From Novosphingobium sp. KA1 (lineage in GTDB: Bacteria > Pseudomonadota > Alphaproteobacteria > Sphingomonadales > Sphingomonadaceae), in NCBI RefSeq assembly GCF_017309955.1, contig NZ_CP021247.1, positions 496,001 through 560,000 on the forward strand: a stretch of DNA of 64,000 bases, read 5' to 3'. The notes under the pieces are model-generated. The model had not been told where the DNA came from. It made no database searches and was given only the letters and a program-made list of their open reading frames with translations. A program made the translations under genes and the position numbers. How positions within the stretch are numbered: the stretch's first letter is position 1; every line of letters begins with the position of its first letter. Of this stretch, positions 33,848-44,144 are shown in pieces.

Positions 33848-34765
33848 AAGCGGATAGCCCAGTTCTTCCAGTGGCAGGTCGCGCAGGTCCATCAGGCGGC
33901 GGTTGCTCTCGGGATAGTGCGCGGCGATGCGGGCCTGCATGCGCGGCGAAAGCCGCGCGGGGCGATTGTTGATCACCGGCACCCGGCCGGCCAGCCACTT
34001 GGCACCGTGGCGCAAGGCCTGGCTGCCCGGCAGGTCGATGACATAGTGCTTGTTCACCACCGACTGGCGCGAGAACAGGTTGACCCCGCGCACCATAGCC
34101 AGCCCCACCGCCCCCAGCGATCGGTTCGCGCGCGAGCCCTCCGGCGGCAGGCTCTCGATCGCGAGGCCGAGGTCCCGCTGCATCCGCTCGATCAGCACAT
34201 CGCGCTCGCGCAGCCATTCATAGGGATAGACGTGGACGTGATCGCGCCCGAACAGGGCATCGTAATGGGCGATCAGCCGGTCATATTCGAAATGCTCGAA
34301 TTCGAAGGCCGGCGCCTTCCACGGACGGGTCAGCGCGCCGCGCACCTTGCGCGCGGTCTCGAAATAACGGTGCGAGCCCCAGGTGCCGCCGCCCGAGACG
34401 TACTGCGCATAGCTCGCCCGGCAGATGTCGAACTGGTTGCGGATGAAGATGACGATATGCGCGTCAGGCAGCACCGCCTTGATCCGCCGCGCCACTTCCG
34501 GGGCGAGGAAACCGTGCAGCCCGCCATTGTGGAGATAGCCCGAGAGGTTCTCCTCGCTCAGCAGAACCGGGCGGTTGCGGCCATGCAACGAGAGCACCTC
34601 GCTTGCCTGTTCGGGGCAGAAATGCATGCCGCAAGGCTTGAGGAAGGCATCCTGAACGGTCTGCCGGGGCACATAGTCATGGCTTACAGCGTTCGGGAAC
34701 AGCTGTTTCTGCAGCCAGGTCGTGGCTGTCTTGTGATACCCCAGATGAACTATCGCACTCTGCAT
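33845..34765 (-). CDS. Sulfotransferase-like protein
   Basis: 306 residues from the ATG at 34765 (MQSAIVHLGYHKTATTWLQ). This opening is the PAPS-binding 5'-phosphosulfate loop (G..KTaTTwLq), and 'IVIFIRNQFDICRASYAQY' is the 3'-phosphate-binding motif. It would sulfate a polysaccharide or lipid; the substrate is unknown. The stop TAG sits exactly in the end of the MITE-like element, so insertion may have trimmed the original C-terminus. A further ATG at 34837 adds unrelated residues. Confidence 0.82.
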   Translation of the reverse strand: MQSAIVHLGYHKTATTWLQKQLFPNAVSHDYVPRQTVQDAFLKPCGMHFCPEQASEVLSLHGRNRPVLLSEENLSGYLHNGGLHGFLAPEVARRIKAVLPDAHIVIFIRNQFDICRASYAQYVSGGGTWGSHRYFETARKVRGALTRPWKAPAFEFEHFEYDRLIAHYDALFGRDHVHVYPYEWLRERDVLIERMQRDLGLAIESLPPEGSRANRSLGAVGLAMVRGVNLFSRQSVVNKHYVIDLPGSQALRHGAKWLAGRVPVINNRPARLSPRMQARIAAHYPESNRRLMDLRDLPLEELGYPL

Positions 34766-34909
34766 TTCGGCCCGTCTGCACCCGTTGTCGCACTGCCAAC
34801 GAGGGGACGGTGTAAAAGTTGCCTGCGAATTTCGCATAGTTTGCGGCGAAATGACAGCCCCGCGCGCCGCCGGGATGGGGGCCGGGATGCGGGGCTGGCA
34901 TGCCCGCCG

Positions 34910-35503
34910 TCAGAACCCCAGCGATTCCCCGAAGTGCCGGCGGCACAGCGCCACGTAGCGGTCGTTGCCGCCGATCTCGGTCTGCTGGCCTTCCCGCACC
35001 GCCGCGCCCGAGGCATCGACACGCAGGTTCATCGTCGCCTTGCGGCCGCAGTGGCACACCGCCTTCAGTTCGATCAGCGCGTCGGCAATGCCCAGCAGGA
35101 CCGCCGATCCCGGGAACAGCTGCCCGCGAAAATCGGTGCGCAGTCCGTAGCACAGCACCGGAATGTTGGTCCGGTCGGCCAGACGCGCGCATTGCCAGAC
35201 CTGCTCGGGCGTGAGGAACTGCGCCTCGTCGATCAGCACGCAGGCAAGCGGTTCCACCGCGTGGACCGCCCCGACGCGCGCCGCCAGATCGGTATCGGGC
35301 GAAAAGCGATGCGCCGCCGTATGCAGGCCGATACGGCTCTCGATCGCGTGATCGTCGCCCCCCTCGCCGCTGCCCCGGTCGTCGTGCGCGGCAGTCCACA
35401 GCATCGTGCGCATGCCGCGTTCGTGGTAGTTGAAATTCGCCTGGAGCAAGGTCGCCGACTTCCCGGCATTCATGCTGGCATAATAGAAATAGAGCTTGGC
35501 CAT
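34910..35503 (-). CDS. tdk: Thymidine kinase
   Basis: 197 residues from the ATG at 35503. 'LYFYYASMNAGKSATLLQANFNYHERG' is the TdK P-loop, 'CVLIDEAQFLTPEQV' is the Walker B/lid base, and 'CHCGRKATMNLR' with 'CRRHF' provides zinc-binding cysteines. It phosphorylates thymidine to dTMP in the salvage pathway. It is divergent from the DUF1963 gene, with 187 bases between; the longer upstream frame overlaps that region and is not used. Confidence 0.96.
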   Translation of the reverse strand: MAKLYFYYASMNAGKSATLLQANFNYHERGMRTMLWTAAHDDRGSGEGGDDHAIESRIGLHTAAHRFSPDTDLAARVGAVHAVEPLACVLIDEAQFLTPEQVWQCARLADRTNIPVLCYGLRTDFRGQLFPGSAVLLGIADALIELKAVCHCGRKATMNLRVDASGAAVREGQQTEIGGNDRYVALCRRHFGESLGF

Positions 35504-35690
35504 CGCAGCTGGGGATAACATGCCGGTTTGCCCCGCGCACGGGCACGATCCGCGATTGTCCCCGCTTGAATGGACGGGACCAAGGTTATCTAATGGGTCC
35601 GGGCGGCACGCGGGTGCCGGGAAACCGGCAGCCCCCGCGCGTGCATCGCCGGCTGGGGACCCGGGCGCGTGGCCGGGAGTGGAGGTGGTC

Positions 35691-37367
35691 ATGAGACGAT
35701 GGATCGCCGTCTTTGCGGTCTTGGCACTGGCCGTGCTGGTTGCGGCCTATATCGCCCTGTTCCCGCTTGCACCGCAAGGCGGCGCGCTTGCCCCGCTGCT
35801 GTCCAGGCTTGACGATACCGCCGCCAACCTCGTCGTCCGTTCGGGGCGCGAGCTGGCAGTGCTCACGCCGCTGGCGCTGGGGATCATCCTCGCCCTGCTG
35901 CTCGCCGCCAGCGCCCGCCGCGCCGGCCTGGCCGCTGCCAGGGGCGGACGGCGGCGCATGCCGGGAGGCCGCAAGGGCAATCGCCCCGACCCCGATGCCG
36001 TCTGGCGCCCCGAACCGGAACCCGTCGAGGCGGAGATGGACCATGTCCCCGGCCTTGAGCGCCGCGCCGCCAGCGATGGGGAAGCCGGGAACGGCACCGG
36101 CGCCCCGGTCGCCGCCGCTCGCGCCCCGGCGGCACCGCCGCTGATGCCCGAGCTTGACGACGAACCTGGCCCGAATGCTGGCCCGGACGACTCCCTGCCG
36201 CCGATCCCCGGCGCAATCGTGCTGGCCCGCAAACCGCGCGAGCGCACCACCAGCGAGCAGGCCTGGTTCGACGAGACCAGCTGGCTCGGCGGCCTGCCCC
36301 GTCTCGGCACGGCCGCCTGGCCCGCGGACGAACGCGGCCCGCTGCCCTTCGCGGCCCAGCTGGACCTCGCCGCGATCGCCGCCGCCTGCCCCGACAGCCC
36401 TTTGCCCCGGTCCGGTTCGCTCGCCTTTTTCCTCGGCTCCGGCGCCGTCGTCGAAGTGCCCGGCGCGCCGGAACTCTTCACCGAGCCGCCTCCCGGCCTG
36501 CCCCCCGCCTTCGACGAGGGCGGACACCCCCTGCCCGCCCATGCCGGTCCGCTATCGCGCGCATTTTTCCCGTTCTGGCCGGTGGAACCGCTCCTTGCGG
36601 ACCGGCCCGAGCACGAGGCCCCACGCAGCGAAGGCTTCACCGCAACGGAGCCCGCAGAGCACCTCTGGTGGCACGGCGCCGTGCACCTGGCCGATTGTCT
36701 GCACATGGCCTACCACGGCGCAGCCCATGTCGTCGCCACCGAGCGGGAGCGGGGAACCCTCGCAGGCGCGCGGCTGGCCCGGCTCGAACAGGATCCGACC
36801 ACCAGCATCGAGGACCTCGACGAGGCTGGCGAGGCCCTTGCCGCCTGCGAACGGCAATTGCCCGCGATCCAGGCCGAACAGGCCAGTCTGGCACAGGTGG
36901 TGACGGCGATGGACGGTTTTGTCGCCGACCGCGATCCGTGGACGGCGCTCAGTGCCGAGGAAGTCGCGGTGCTGGGCGAACTGCTTGCCCATGTACAGCG
37001 CGACTGCCCCGCCCTCGTCCGCTTCTACGTGCCCGAAACGCTGGGAGAACTCACCAGCTTGTCGCTGCGCGCGATGATGACCGGCGATGCGCAGGCCTTC
37101 GCGCAGGTGCCCGAGGCCGAGCTGGCGCGGATCAACAAGCAGCACCGCCTTGCCATCGGCCGTCAGCACCAGCTTTTCGGCATCGGGGCGCCGCGTCCGC
37201 GGCACGCACAGGCGCCGGGCGGCGAGGTGCTGCTGCTCCAGCTCGGATGCGACGACATGATGGAATGGAACTGGGCCCACCAGGGCCTGTTCCAGTTCCG
37301 CCTTTCCGCCGGGGACATCGCCCAGCGGCGCTGGGACCGGGTGACGCTGACCTTCCTGCCGGAATAA
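35691..37367 (+). CDS. DUF1963 (YwqG-like) membrane-anchored protein
   Basis: A 558-residue protein with a transmembrane segment at about residues 5-25 and a second at about 55-78, then a long Pro/Ala linker. A DUF1963-type region starts around residue 190: 'SWLGGLPRLGTAAWPADERGPLPFAAQLDLAAIA', with 'GSLAFFLG' and the C-terminal 'HQLFGIGAP', 'VLLLQLGCDDMMEWNWAHQGLFQFRLSAGDIAQRRWDRVTLTF'. A helical insertion of about 150 residues separates the halves. Function unknown; DUF1963 proteins are widely annotated as uncharacterised. Confidence 0.8.
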   Translation: MRRWIAVFAVLALAVLVAAYIALFPLAPQGGALAPLLSRLDDTAANLVVRSGRELAVLTPLALGIILALLLAASARRAGLAAARGGRRRMPGGRKGNRPDPDAVWRPEPEPVEAEMDHVPGLERRAASDGEAGNGTGAPVAAARAPAAPPLMPELDDEPGPNAGPDDSLPPIPGAIVLARKPRERTTSEQAWFDETSWLGGLPRLGTAAWPADERGPLPFAAQLDLAAIAAACPDSPLPRSGSLAFFLGSGAVVEVPGAPELFTEPPPGLPPAFDEGGHPLPAHAGPLSRAFFPFWPVEPLLADRPEHEAPRSEGFTATEPAEHLWWHGAVHLADCLHMAYHGAAHVVATERERGTLAGARLARLEQDPTTSIEDLDEAGEALAACERQLPAIQAEQASLAQVVTAMDGFVADRDPWTALSAEEVAVLGELLAHVQRDCPALVRFYVPETLGELTSLSLRAMMTGDAQAFAQVPEAELARINKQHRLAIGRQHQLFGIGAPRPRHAQAPGGEVLLLQLGCDDMMEWNWAHQGLFQFRLSAGDIAQRRWDRVTLTFLPE

Positions 37368-37384
37368 CGGCTCCGCGCGGAGGA

Positions 37385-37780
37385 TTACTCTTCGTCGAGG
37401 TCGCGCTTCACGCGCGGATCGCTCAGCAGCGCGTCGATGCGGCTGGCCTCGTCGAACGTCTCGTCGGCCCGGAAACGGATCTTGGCGGCGAACCGCAGCT
37501 TGAGACGCTGGGCAACCTCGCGCTGGAAAAACGCGGTGTTGGTGCGCAGGGCCTTGAGCACCGCTTCCTCGTCCTCACCCAGCAGCGGCTTCACATAGAC
37601 CGTCGCGATCCTGAGATCCGGGCTCATCCGCACTTCGGTGACCGAGACCGAATGCCCGCTCAGCGTGGCGTCGTGGACCTGCTGGCGGGTGAGGATTTCC
37701 GAAATGACGTGGCGCACCTGCTCGCCAACCTTGAGAAGGCGGACGGACTGCTGCTCGGGCGTGATCTGCTGGCGGGACAT
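37385..37780 (-). CDS. rbfA: Ribosome-binding factor A
   Basis: 131 residues from the ATG at 37780, preceded by a GGAGG ribosome site at good spacing; an upstream ATG at 37792 lacks this. '[26 protein letters not shown]' and '[22 protein letters not shown]' are the RbfA KH-like fold. It binds 30S subunits during 16S 5'-end maturation and cold adaptation. In most bacteria it follows infB; here DUF1697 and an RcnB-like gene intervene. Confidence 0.95.
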   Translation of the reverse strand: MSRQQITPEQQSVRLLKVGEQVRHVISEILTRQQVHDATLSGHSVSVTEVRMSPDLRIATVYVKPLLGEDEEAVLKALRTNTAFFQREVAQRLKLRFAAKIRFRADETFDEASRIDALLSDPRVKRDLDEE

Positions 37781-37902
37781 GACGACCTCCATGTGGGCGT
37801 AATGCGACAATTTGCAACAAATGATTACGGCTCCATTCGCCGTTCCTGTGGTTAAGGCCTGCAAGAGACACATTCCCCCCACCCGTTCAAGGAGCCGAAC
37901 CC

Positions 37903-38256
37903 ATGCGTAAATTCACCGCAGCCCTGCTCGCCGCCGCGATCGTCGTGCCCAGCCTGGCAGCCCCGGCGATGGCGCAGCCCGGCAAGCCCAACCAAGCTCA
38001 TTCGAATCAGGGTCATTCGAATCAGGGTCACGCGACCCCGGCCAAGAAGCCGAGCCAGACCCCGCACCGCTTCAAGAAGGGCGAGAAGTTCGACCGCAGC
38101 CGCGCATCGCACTACCAGACGGTCGACTACCGCAAGTATCGCAACGTGAAGGCGCCGCCGAAGGGTTACCACTACGTGCGTTCGGGCAATGACCTGCTGC
38201 TCGTGGGCATCACCAGCGGCCTGGTTGCCGCCGTGACCATGAACATGTTCCACTGA
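37903..38256 (+). CDS. RcnB-like periplasmic protein
   Basis: A 117-residue protein with a signal peptide (residues 1-24, ending APAMAQ) and a His/Gln/Asn-rich stretch encoded by a 15-bp direct repeat (cattcgaatcagggt twice). The RcnB-type C-terminal region is '[42 protein letters not shown]'. Family members have been linked to nickel/cobalt homeostasis in E. coli; here no metal exporter is adjacent. It has its own promoter gap (122 bases) divergent to rbfA. Confidence 0.82.
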   Translation: MRKFTAALLAAAIVVPSLAAPAMAQPGKPNQAHSNQGHSNQGHATPAKKPSQTPHRFKKGEKFDRSRASHYQTVDYRKYRNVKAPPKGYHYVRSGNDLLLVGITSGLVAAVTMNMFH

Positions 38257-38279
38257 TCCTTCAGCGGACCTGAAAACCG

Positions 38280-38313
38280 AAAAGGGCGGCACCTGCAAAG
38301 GCGCCGCCCTTTT
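38280..38313. terminator. Terminator between RcnB-like and DUF1697 genes
   Basis: aaaagggcggc / gccgccctttt form an 11-bp stem with a 12-base loop. It has A and T runs on both sides, and lies between convergent genes. Confidence 0.85.
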
Positions 38314-38847
38314 TCACATCTTGGCGTCGATCCGCGCCAGCGAGCGGACATTGCGCGCGGTGGCCCGGCAGCCGAGGCGATTGCCGACAAATTCCATCGT
38401 CAGCAGGCTTTCCGCCGGCGGACAGGCATAATCGATGAACAGGCAGCGCGTGCCGAGCGCCAGACGCTCGCCGCCCAGCGTGCCATGATCGGCCTGCAAC
38501 CGCTCGAACTGCGCTTGCGTCGGTTGCCCCGACAGCAGCACGGTGTGCACGAAGCTGTCACCGCTCTCCCCGGCGAACGGATTCTCTTCCACTGCCGCGC
38601 GAATTTCCGCGCGGGTCCGCACCGCGACAAACGCCTTGAGGTCGAACCGGTCGCGCATCAGATAGGCCAGCAGGTCCTCCAGCCCTTCGCTCGGCCGCTC
38701 CTCGTACTCGAACAGGACATTGCCGCTGGAGATCACCGTCTCGGCATTCTCCAGTTCCTCACGCTCGAAGGCATACCTGAGGTCCGCCATCGACAGGCGG
38801 TCGCCGCGAACGGTCAGGCTCTCGAAAAAGGCGCAGTAGCGGGTCAT
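38314..38847 (-). CDS. DUF1697 family protein
   Basis: 177 residues from the ATG at 38847. 'MTRYCAFFESLTVRGDRLSMADLRYAFEREELENAETVISSGNVLFEYEE' is the DUF1697 opening ('yvaflRginvgg..k..M.dLr...e..G..nV.TyiqSGNv.F'), here with the usual 'LRG.N' replaced by 'ESLTVRGD'. The enzymatic role is unknown. It follows the infB terminator and precedes rbfA, interrupting the ancestral infB-rbfA order. Confidence 0.85.
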   Translation of the reverse strand: MTRYCAFFESLTVRGDRLSMADLRYAFEREELENAETVISSGNVLFEYEERPSEGLEDLLAYLMRDRFDLKAFVAVRTRAEIRAAVEENPFAGESGDSFVHTVLLSGQPTQAQFERLQADHGTLGGERLALGTRCLFIDYACPPAESLLTMEFVGNRLGCRATARNVRSLARIDAKM

Positions 38848-38918
38848 CGCAGTATCATCAGTCCTATTGGCAGCAGCATCGCCGCCCCGAGACAGCCGCG
38901 AAGGCGCGGCAAACGAAG

Positions 38919-38955
38919 GCGGCCACCGCCGGGCTTGTCGCCCGACGATGGCCGC
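38919..38955 (-). terminator. infB terminator
   Basis: On the minus strand GCGGCCATCGTCGGGC and GCCCGGCGGTGGCCGC pair over 16 bp (two G-U pairs) around a 5-base loop, followed by cttcgttt. It lies 45 bases after the infB stop. Confidence 0.7.
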
Positions 38956-38999
38956 TGCTGTCCTTTCGACCGGCGCCCGCGCGAAACGGGCACCGTCTA

Positions 39000-41789
39000 T
39001 CAGCCGACGGTACGCTCGCGGTGGCTGACTTCGAAGACTTCGAGGTGGTCGCCCGCCTTGATGTCGTTCGTGTCGGCCAGCACGACACCGCATTCGAGCC
39101 CGGCGCGCACTTCGTCCACGTCGTCCTTGAACCGGCGCAGCGAGGAGATGGTCGTGGCCGAAACGATGACGTCGTTGCGGGTAAGACGCGCGCTGAGACC
39201 CTTGCGGATGTAGCCCTCGACCACCAGCAGACCGGCGGCCTTGTCGCGCTTGCCGGCCGGGAAGACCTGCTTGACCTCGGCGCGGCCGACGACGGTTTCG
39301 ATCCGCTCGGGGCCCCAGATGCCGGCCATCTGCTTGGCGACTTCGGCGGTCAGTTCGTAGATGATGTCGTAGTACATCATCGGCGTCTTGGTCTTCGCGA
39401 TCAGTTCGCGCGCCTTGGCGTTCGGACGGACATTGAAGCCGACGATCGGTGCACCCGAGGCCGAAGCCAGAGCCACGTCGGTTTCGGTGATTGCACCGAC
39501 GCCCGACTGCAGGATGCGAACCTTGATCTCGTCGTTCGACAGGTTGTTGAGCGCGGCGCTGATCGCCTCGACCGAACCCTGGACGTCGCCCTTGATCACC
39601 ACCGGATACTCGATGACATTCTGCTTGGCGGCCAGCGCCGAGAACATCGTGTCGATGTTGGCGGGTGCGGTTGCCGTGCGCTTGGCGGTCGCCTGTTCCT
39701 GACGGTAGGACGAAACCTCGCGGGCACGCTGCTCGCTCTCGACGACGGTCAGCTTGTCACCGGCCATCGGCACGCCGCCGATACCCAGCACTTCCACCGG
39801 CATCGAAGGCGGTGCGGCCTTCACCTGGCGGCCCTTGTCGTCGAGCATGGCGCGCACGCGGCCGCTCTCGGTCCCGACGACGAGGATGTCGCCGACCTTG
39901 AGGGTACCACGGTTGACCAGCACGGTCGCCAGCGGGCCCTTGCCCTTGTCGAGCTTGGCTTCGATCACGGTCGCCTCGGCCTCGCGGTCGGGGTTGGCCT
40001 TGAGCTCCATGAGTTCGGCCTGGAGCAGGATCTTCTCGATCAGCTCGTCGAGACCGGCACCGGTCTTGGCCGAGACTTCGACGTCCTGGACCTCGCCCGA
40101 CATCGCCTCGACGACGACCTCGTGCTCGAGCAGACGCTCGCGGACGCGCTGGGCGTTGGCTTCGTGCTTGTCGATCTTGTTGATCGCCACGATCATCGGC
40201 ACGCCGGCGGCCTTGGTGTGATTGATGGCCTCGATCGTCTGCGGCATGATGCCGTCGTCGGCCGCGACCACCAGGATCACGATGTCGGTCACGTTGGCGC
40301 CGCGCATACGCATCTGCGTGAAGGCGGCGTGGCCCGGGGTATCAAGGAAGGTGACGAGATCGCCGCCCTTGGTCTTGATCTGGTAGGCACCCATGTGCTG
40401 CGTGATGCCGCCGGCTTCGCCCTTCACCACGTCGGTGCCGCGCAGGGCATCGAGCAGCGAGGTCTTGCCGTGGTCGACGTGGCCCATGATGGCAACGACG
40501 GGCGGACGCGACTTCAGGGTTTCGGGTGCATCGACGTCCACCGAGGTGTCGATGTCGACGTCGCTGTCCGAAACGCGCTGGATGTTGTGGCCGAATTCGG
40601 TGACGAGCAGTTCGGCGGTATCCTGGTCGATCGTCTGGTTGACGGTGACCATCATGCCCATCTTGAACATCGCCTTCACGAGGTCGGCGCCCTTCTCGGC
40701 CATGCGGTTCGCCAGTTCCTGGACGGTGATCGCCTCGGGGACGATCACGTCGCGGACCTGCTTCTCGCGCTGCTGCGACTGGCCGCCGAAGTGGGCACGG
40801 CGTTCCTTCTCGCGGGCGCGCTTGAGCGCCGCCAGCGAACGGGCGCGGGCGCCCTCGTCATCGTTGAGCGCGCGGTTGACCGTAAGCTTGCCGGACTGGC
40901 GGCGATCGCCACCCTTGCGGTCACGCTCGGGCGTGCTGCGCGGCGGCGGAGCACTGGTCTTCTTGACGCCGGCCGGGCCCTTGGGCGCGCTGCCGGAGCT
41001 GCTCGAACCGGTGGCATTGCCGCCGGCGTTGCCAGCCGCAGTGCCGCCGGTGTTGCCACCCGCATTGTTACCGGCACTGGCGGCAGGCGCTTCCGGACGG
41101 CGCACCGGCTCGGGGCGCTGCACCGGGGTGAAGCGGCGCGGCGCAGGAGCCGGAGCGGCGGCCTGCACGGGTGCCTTGGCGACCGGAGCGGGCGCGGCCA
41201 CCGGGGCGGCAGGCGCCGCGGCAGCGGGCGTCTCAGCCGGAGCGGCCGGAGCCTCGGGCGCGGCCACCGGCTGTTCGGCCGGAGCAGCCGCTTCGGCGCT
41301 GGCTGCGGCTTCGGCCGCTTCGCGGGCCTTGACGGCTTCTTCCTCGGCGCGGCGATTGGCTTCGGCGCGCTGCTTCTCTTCCTCGATCGCGCGCAGCTTC
41401 TGTTCCTGCTCGCGGCGGGTGGTTTCCTCCAGCACGGCAAGGCGGGCTTCTTCGGCCTCGCGCTGCAGGCGGGCGACACGTTCCTGCGGGGTTTCACCGG
41501 GGATGAAGGTCGGCTTGCGGGGCGCAGGCTGCGGAGCCGGGCGCGCGGGCGCAGCGGCCTGCGGCGCGGGAGCCGCCTGCGGTGCGGGTGCAGGTGCAGC
41601 CTGCGGAGCCGGGGCAGCCTCGGCACCGCCCTCGCCGGGCTTGCCGATCACGCGCTTCTTCTTCACCTCGACCACCACCTTGTTGGTACGGCCGTGGCTG
41701 AAGGTCTGCTTGACCTCACCCGCTTCCACTGAGCGCTTAAGCCCAAGCGGCTTGCGGCCCAGGGTCGGTTTGTTGTCGGTCTCGCTCAT
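39000..41789 (-). CDS. infB: Translation initiation factor IF-2
   Basis: 929 residues from the ATG at 41789 ([19 protein letters not shown]). A ~360-residue Ala/Pro/Glu-rich N-terminus typical of alphaproteobacteria precedes the IF2_N domain ('[31 protein letters not shown]'). The GTPase domain has [10 protein letters not shown] at about residues 436-445, DTPGHAAF and NKID, then domains II-IV. It brings initiator tRNA to the 30S subunit. It is the last gene of the rimP-nusA-ylxR-infB operon. Confidence 0.98.
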   Translation of the reverse strand: MSETDNKPTLGRKPLGLKRSVEAGEVKQTFSHGRTNKVVVEVKKKRVIGKPGEGGAEAAPAPQAAPAPAPQAAPAPQAAAPARPAPQPAPRKPTFIPGETPQERVARLQREAEEARLAVLEETTRREQEQKLRAIEEEKQRAEANRRAEEEAVKAREAAEAAASAEAAAPAEQPVAAPEAPAAPAETPAAAAPAAPVAAPAPVAKAPVQAAAPAPAPRRFTPVQRPEPVRRPEAPAASAGNNAGGNTGGTAAGNAGGNATGSSSSGSAPKGPAGVKKTSAPPPRSTPERDRKGGDRRQSGKLTVNRALNDDEGARARSLAALKRAREKERRAHFGGQSQQREKQVRDVIVPEAITVQELANRMAEKGADLVKAMFKMGMMVTVNQTIDQDTAELLVTEFGHNIQRVSDSDVDIDTSVDVDAPETLKSRPPVVAIMGHVDHGKTSLLDALRGTDVVKGEAGGITQHMGAYQIKTKGGDLVTFLDTPGHAAFTQMRMRGANVTDIVILVVAADDGIMPQTIEAINHTKAAGVPMIVAINKIDKHEANAQRVRERLLEHEVVVEAMSGEVQDVEVSAKTGAGLDELIEKILLQAELMELKANPDREAEATVIEAKLDKGKGPLATVLVNRGTLKVGDILVVGTESGRVRAMLDDKGRQVKAAPPSMPVEVLGIGGVPMAGDKLTVVESEQRAREVSSYRQEQATAKRTATAPANIDTMFSALAAKQNVIEYPVVIKGDVQGSVEAISAALNNLSNDEIKVRILQSGVGAITETDVALASASGAPIVGFNVRPNAKARELIAKTKTPMMYYDIIYELTAEVAKQMAGIWGPERIETVVGRAEVKQVFPAGKRDKAAGLLVVEGYIRKGLSARLTRNDVIVSATTISSLRRFKDDVDEVRAGLECGVVLADTNDIKAGDHLEVFEVSHRERTVG

Positions 41790-41812
41790 ATCTCTCGTCT
41801 TGCCCTTCGGTC

Positions 41813-42541
41813 TCAATTCGTCGTCGCGGATGCGGCAGCCTGTGCCGGATCCGTGCCACTAGCCATATCGCCCCCGGCCGCATCGGCGCGGGGTTGCCCC
41901 TGGAAATGCAGTAGGCGCTGCAATTGCGCCGCGACTCGGGAAGCCGAGCCGCGATCGTTGAGCGCCAGGTGAACGACGTTGTCGCGGCCCAATGCCACAG
42001 ACAGCGTCTCCCGGTCCAGTGGCAAGCGTGTGCCCTTGAGACCGCTTCCTTCCGCCTCGCTCCCGACTCTCCAGGCCTGGTCGAGCTTTCGCGAGCCGTC
42101 TTCGCTCGCATCGGCGGCATGGGCAAGCCACGTGACCCGGCCCTCACGCGCGTTCTGCGCAATGCGGTCCGAGCCCATGAGCAACTTGCCCGACTTCAGT
42201 TCGAGCCCCAGCCGATCGGTCAGCGCGCGAATCAGCGCCTGTTCGATCCTGTCCGCCAGGTCTTCGGGAATGGTGAGTTGTGCACCCTTATAGGCGCGCG
42301 CCATCGCCCCCTTTAGTTTGCCCTTCGCAAGGGCAATTTCAAGGGTCTCGCGTGAAACGCCGATCCACGCGCCGCGCCCGGGGGCACGCGCGTGGACGTC
42401 GGGGAGGACCAGACCGTCCGGCGAAATCGCCAGACGGATCAGGTCTTCACGCGCACCGGTCTCGCCGGAGAGAATGCATTTCCTCTCCGGACCGGTGCCA
42501 TCGATGTCGGAGCTTACGCGCTCATTGCGAGGATTCCGCAT
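41813..42541 (-). CDS. YlxR/DUF448 RNA-binding protein with L7Ae-like C-terminal part
   Basis: 242 residues from the ATG at 42541. The N-terminal ~80 residues contain the YlxR motif 'ERKCILSGETGAREDLIRLAISPDG.VLPD..ARAPGRGAWIG', and the following part ('GLELKSGKLLMGSDRIAQNAREGRVTWLAHAADASEDG') resembles L7Ae-type fold proteins. The fusion is usual in alphaproteobacteria. Probable role: RNA/ribosome binding in the nusA-infB operon. The start overlaps the nusA stop by about 20 bases, so it is translationally coupled. Confidence 0.9.
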   Translation of the reverse strand: MRNPRNERVSSDIDGTGPERKCILSGETGAREDLIRLAISPDGLVLPDVHARAPGRGAWIGVSRETLEIALAKGKLKGAMARAYKGAQLTIPEDLADRIEQALIRALTDRLGLELKSGKLLMGSDRIAQNAREGRVTWLAHAADASEDGSRKLDQAWRVGSEAEGSGLKGTRLPLDRETLSVALGRDNVVHLALNDRGSASRVAAQLQRLLHFQGQPRADAAGGDMASGTDPAQAAASATTN

Positions 42542-44141
42542 CGGCGGCCTCCTCGGTTGCCGGTTCGTCTTCGAACCAGTGGGCACGGGCAGCCATGATG
42601 ATCTCGTTGCCCTGTTCTTCGGTCAGGCCGTACTCGCCAAGCGCGCCGCCCTTGTCCTCGTCACGCGCACGCTTGTTCACCGTGCCGTCGCGGCGACGCT
42701 GCTCGGTGCGCTTCTTGGCGATCAGCTCGTCGGTGGCGAGGTCGGCCAGATCGTCGAGCGTCTTGATGCCGGCCTTGCCGAGCGTGACCAGCATCGCTTC
42801 GGTGAGGTGCGGCAGTTCGGCGAGGCCGTCCTCGACGCCGAGTGCACGGCGTTCCTGGCGGCTTGCCTCTTCGCGGCGCTCGAGCGCTTCGTGGGCGCGG
42901 CTCTGGAGTTCCTCGGCCAGTTCCTCGTCGAAGCCCTCGATGTTGGCGAGTTCGCCGACTTCGATATAGGCGACTTCTTCCAGCTCGCTGAAGCCTTCGG
43001 CGACCAGCAGCTGCGAGAGCGTCTCGTCGACGTCCAGCTCTTCCTCGAACATCTTCGAGCGCTCGGTGAATTCCTTCTGGCGCTTCTCCGAGGCTTCCGC
43101 CTCGGTCATGATGTCGATCTGCGAACCGGTCAGCTGCGAGGCAAGACGCACGTTCTGGCCGCGGCGGCCGATCGCCAGCGACAGCTGGTCATCGGGCACG
43201 ACGACTTCGATGCGGCTCTCTTCCTCGTCGATGACGACGCGGCTGACCGTGGCCGGCTGGAGGCCGTTGACCACGAACGTCGCGGTGTCCTCGCTCCAGG
43301 GGATGATGTCGATCTTTTCGCCCTGCAGTTCCTGCACGACGGCCTGGACGCGGCTGCCCTTCATGCCGACGCAGGCGCCGACCGGGTCGATCGAATGGTC
43401 GTTGCTGATCACGCCGATCTTGGCGCGCGAGCCCGGATCGCGGGCCGCGGCCTTGATCTCGATGATGCCGTCGTAGATTTCGGGCACTTCCTGCGCGAAA
43501 AGCTTCTTCATGAAGTCCGGGTGAGCGCGCGACAGGAAGATCTGCGGACCGCGGTTCTGGCGCTCGACACGCAGGACCAGCGCACGGACACGCTCGCCGA
43601 CGCGGGCGGCTTCGCGGGGGATCTGCTGGTCGCGGCGGATCACGCCCTCGGCGCGGCCGAGGTTGACGATCACGTGGCCGAATTCGACCGACTTGATCAC
43701 GCCGGTGATCACTTCGCCGACGCGGTCCTTGAATTCCTCGTACTGGCGGTCACGCTCGGCATCGCGGACCTTCTGGAAGATCACCTGCTTGGCCGACTGC
43801 GCGTCGATGCGGCCGAGGTCCACCGGGGGCAGCGGATCGACGATGAAGTCGCCGAGCTGCGCGCCCTTCTGGAGCTTTTCGGCCTGCTTGAGGTCAACCT
43901 GCTTGAAGTAGTCCTCGACATGCTCGACCACTTCGACGACGCGCCACAGGCGCAAGTCGCCGGTGCGCGGATCGAGCTTTGCGCGAATGTCGTTCTCGGC
44001 GCCGTAACGGTTACGGGCCGACTTCTGGATCGCTTCTTCCATCGCCTCGATGACGATCGACTTGTCGATCATCTTCTCCGACGCGACCGAGTTCGCGATT
44101 GCAAGCAGCTCGGCGCGGTTGGCGGAAATCGCACTGGCCAT
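42522..44141 (-). CDS. nusA: Transcription termination/antitermination factor NusA
   Basis: 539 residues: N-terminal RNA polymerase-binding domain (1-~130), S1 (~140-200, '[29 protein letters not shown]'), two KH domains (~230-350, '[27 protein letters not shown]', '[20 protein letters not shown]'), and a C-terminal helix-hairpin-helix repeat region with an acidic tail. It controls pausing, termination and antitermination. It starts 3 bases after the rimP stop. Confidence 0.98.
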   Translation of the reverse strand: MASAISANRAELLAIANSVASEKMIDKSIVIEAMEEAIQKSARNRYGAENDIRAKLDPRTGDLRLWRVVEVVEHVEDYFKQVDLKQAEKLQKGAQLGDFIVDPLPPVDLGRIDAQSAKQVIFQKVRDAERDRQYEEFKDRVGEVITGVIKSVEFGHVIVNLGRAEGVIRRDQQIPREAARVGERVRALVLRVERQNRGPQIFLSRAHPDFMKKLFAQEVPEIYDGIIEIKAAARDPGSRAKIGVISNDHSIDPVGACVGMKGSRVQAVVQELQGEKIDIIPWSEDTATFVVNGLQPATVSRVVIDEEESRIEVVVPDDQLSLAIGRRGQNVRLASQLTGSQIDIMTEAEASEKRQKEFTERSKMFEEELDVDETLSQLLVAEGFSELEEVAYIEVGELANIEGFDEELAEELQSRAHEALERREEASRQERRALGVEDGLAELPHLTEAMLVTLGKAGIKTLDDLADLATDELIAKKRTEQRRRDGTVNKRARDEDKGGALGEYGLTEEQGNEIIMAARAHWFEDEPATEEAADAESSQ

Positions 44142-44144
44142 GGC

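Noticed and set aside
39021..41732. Long plus-strand open frame over infB
   Set aside because: It is an antisense shadow; the minus strand encodes complete IF-2.
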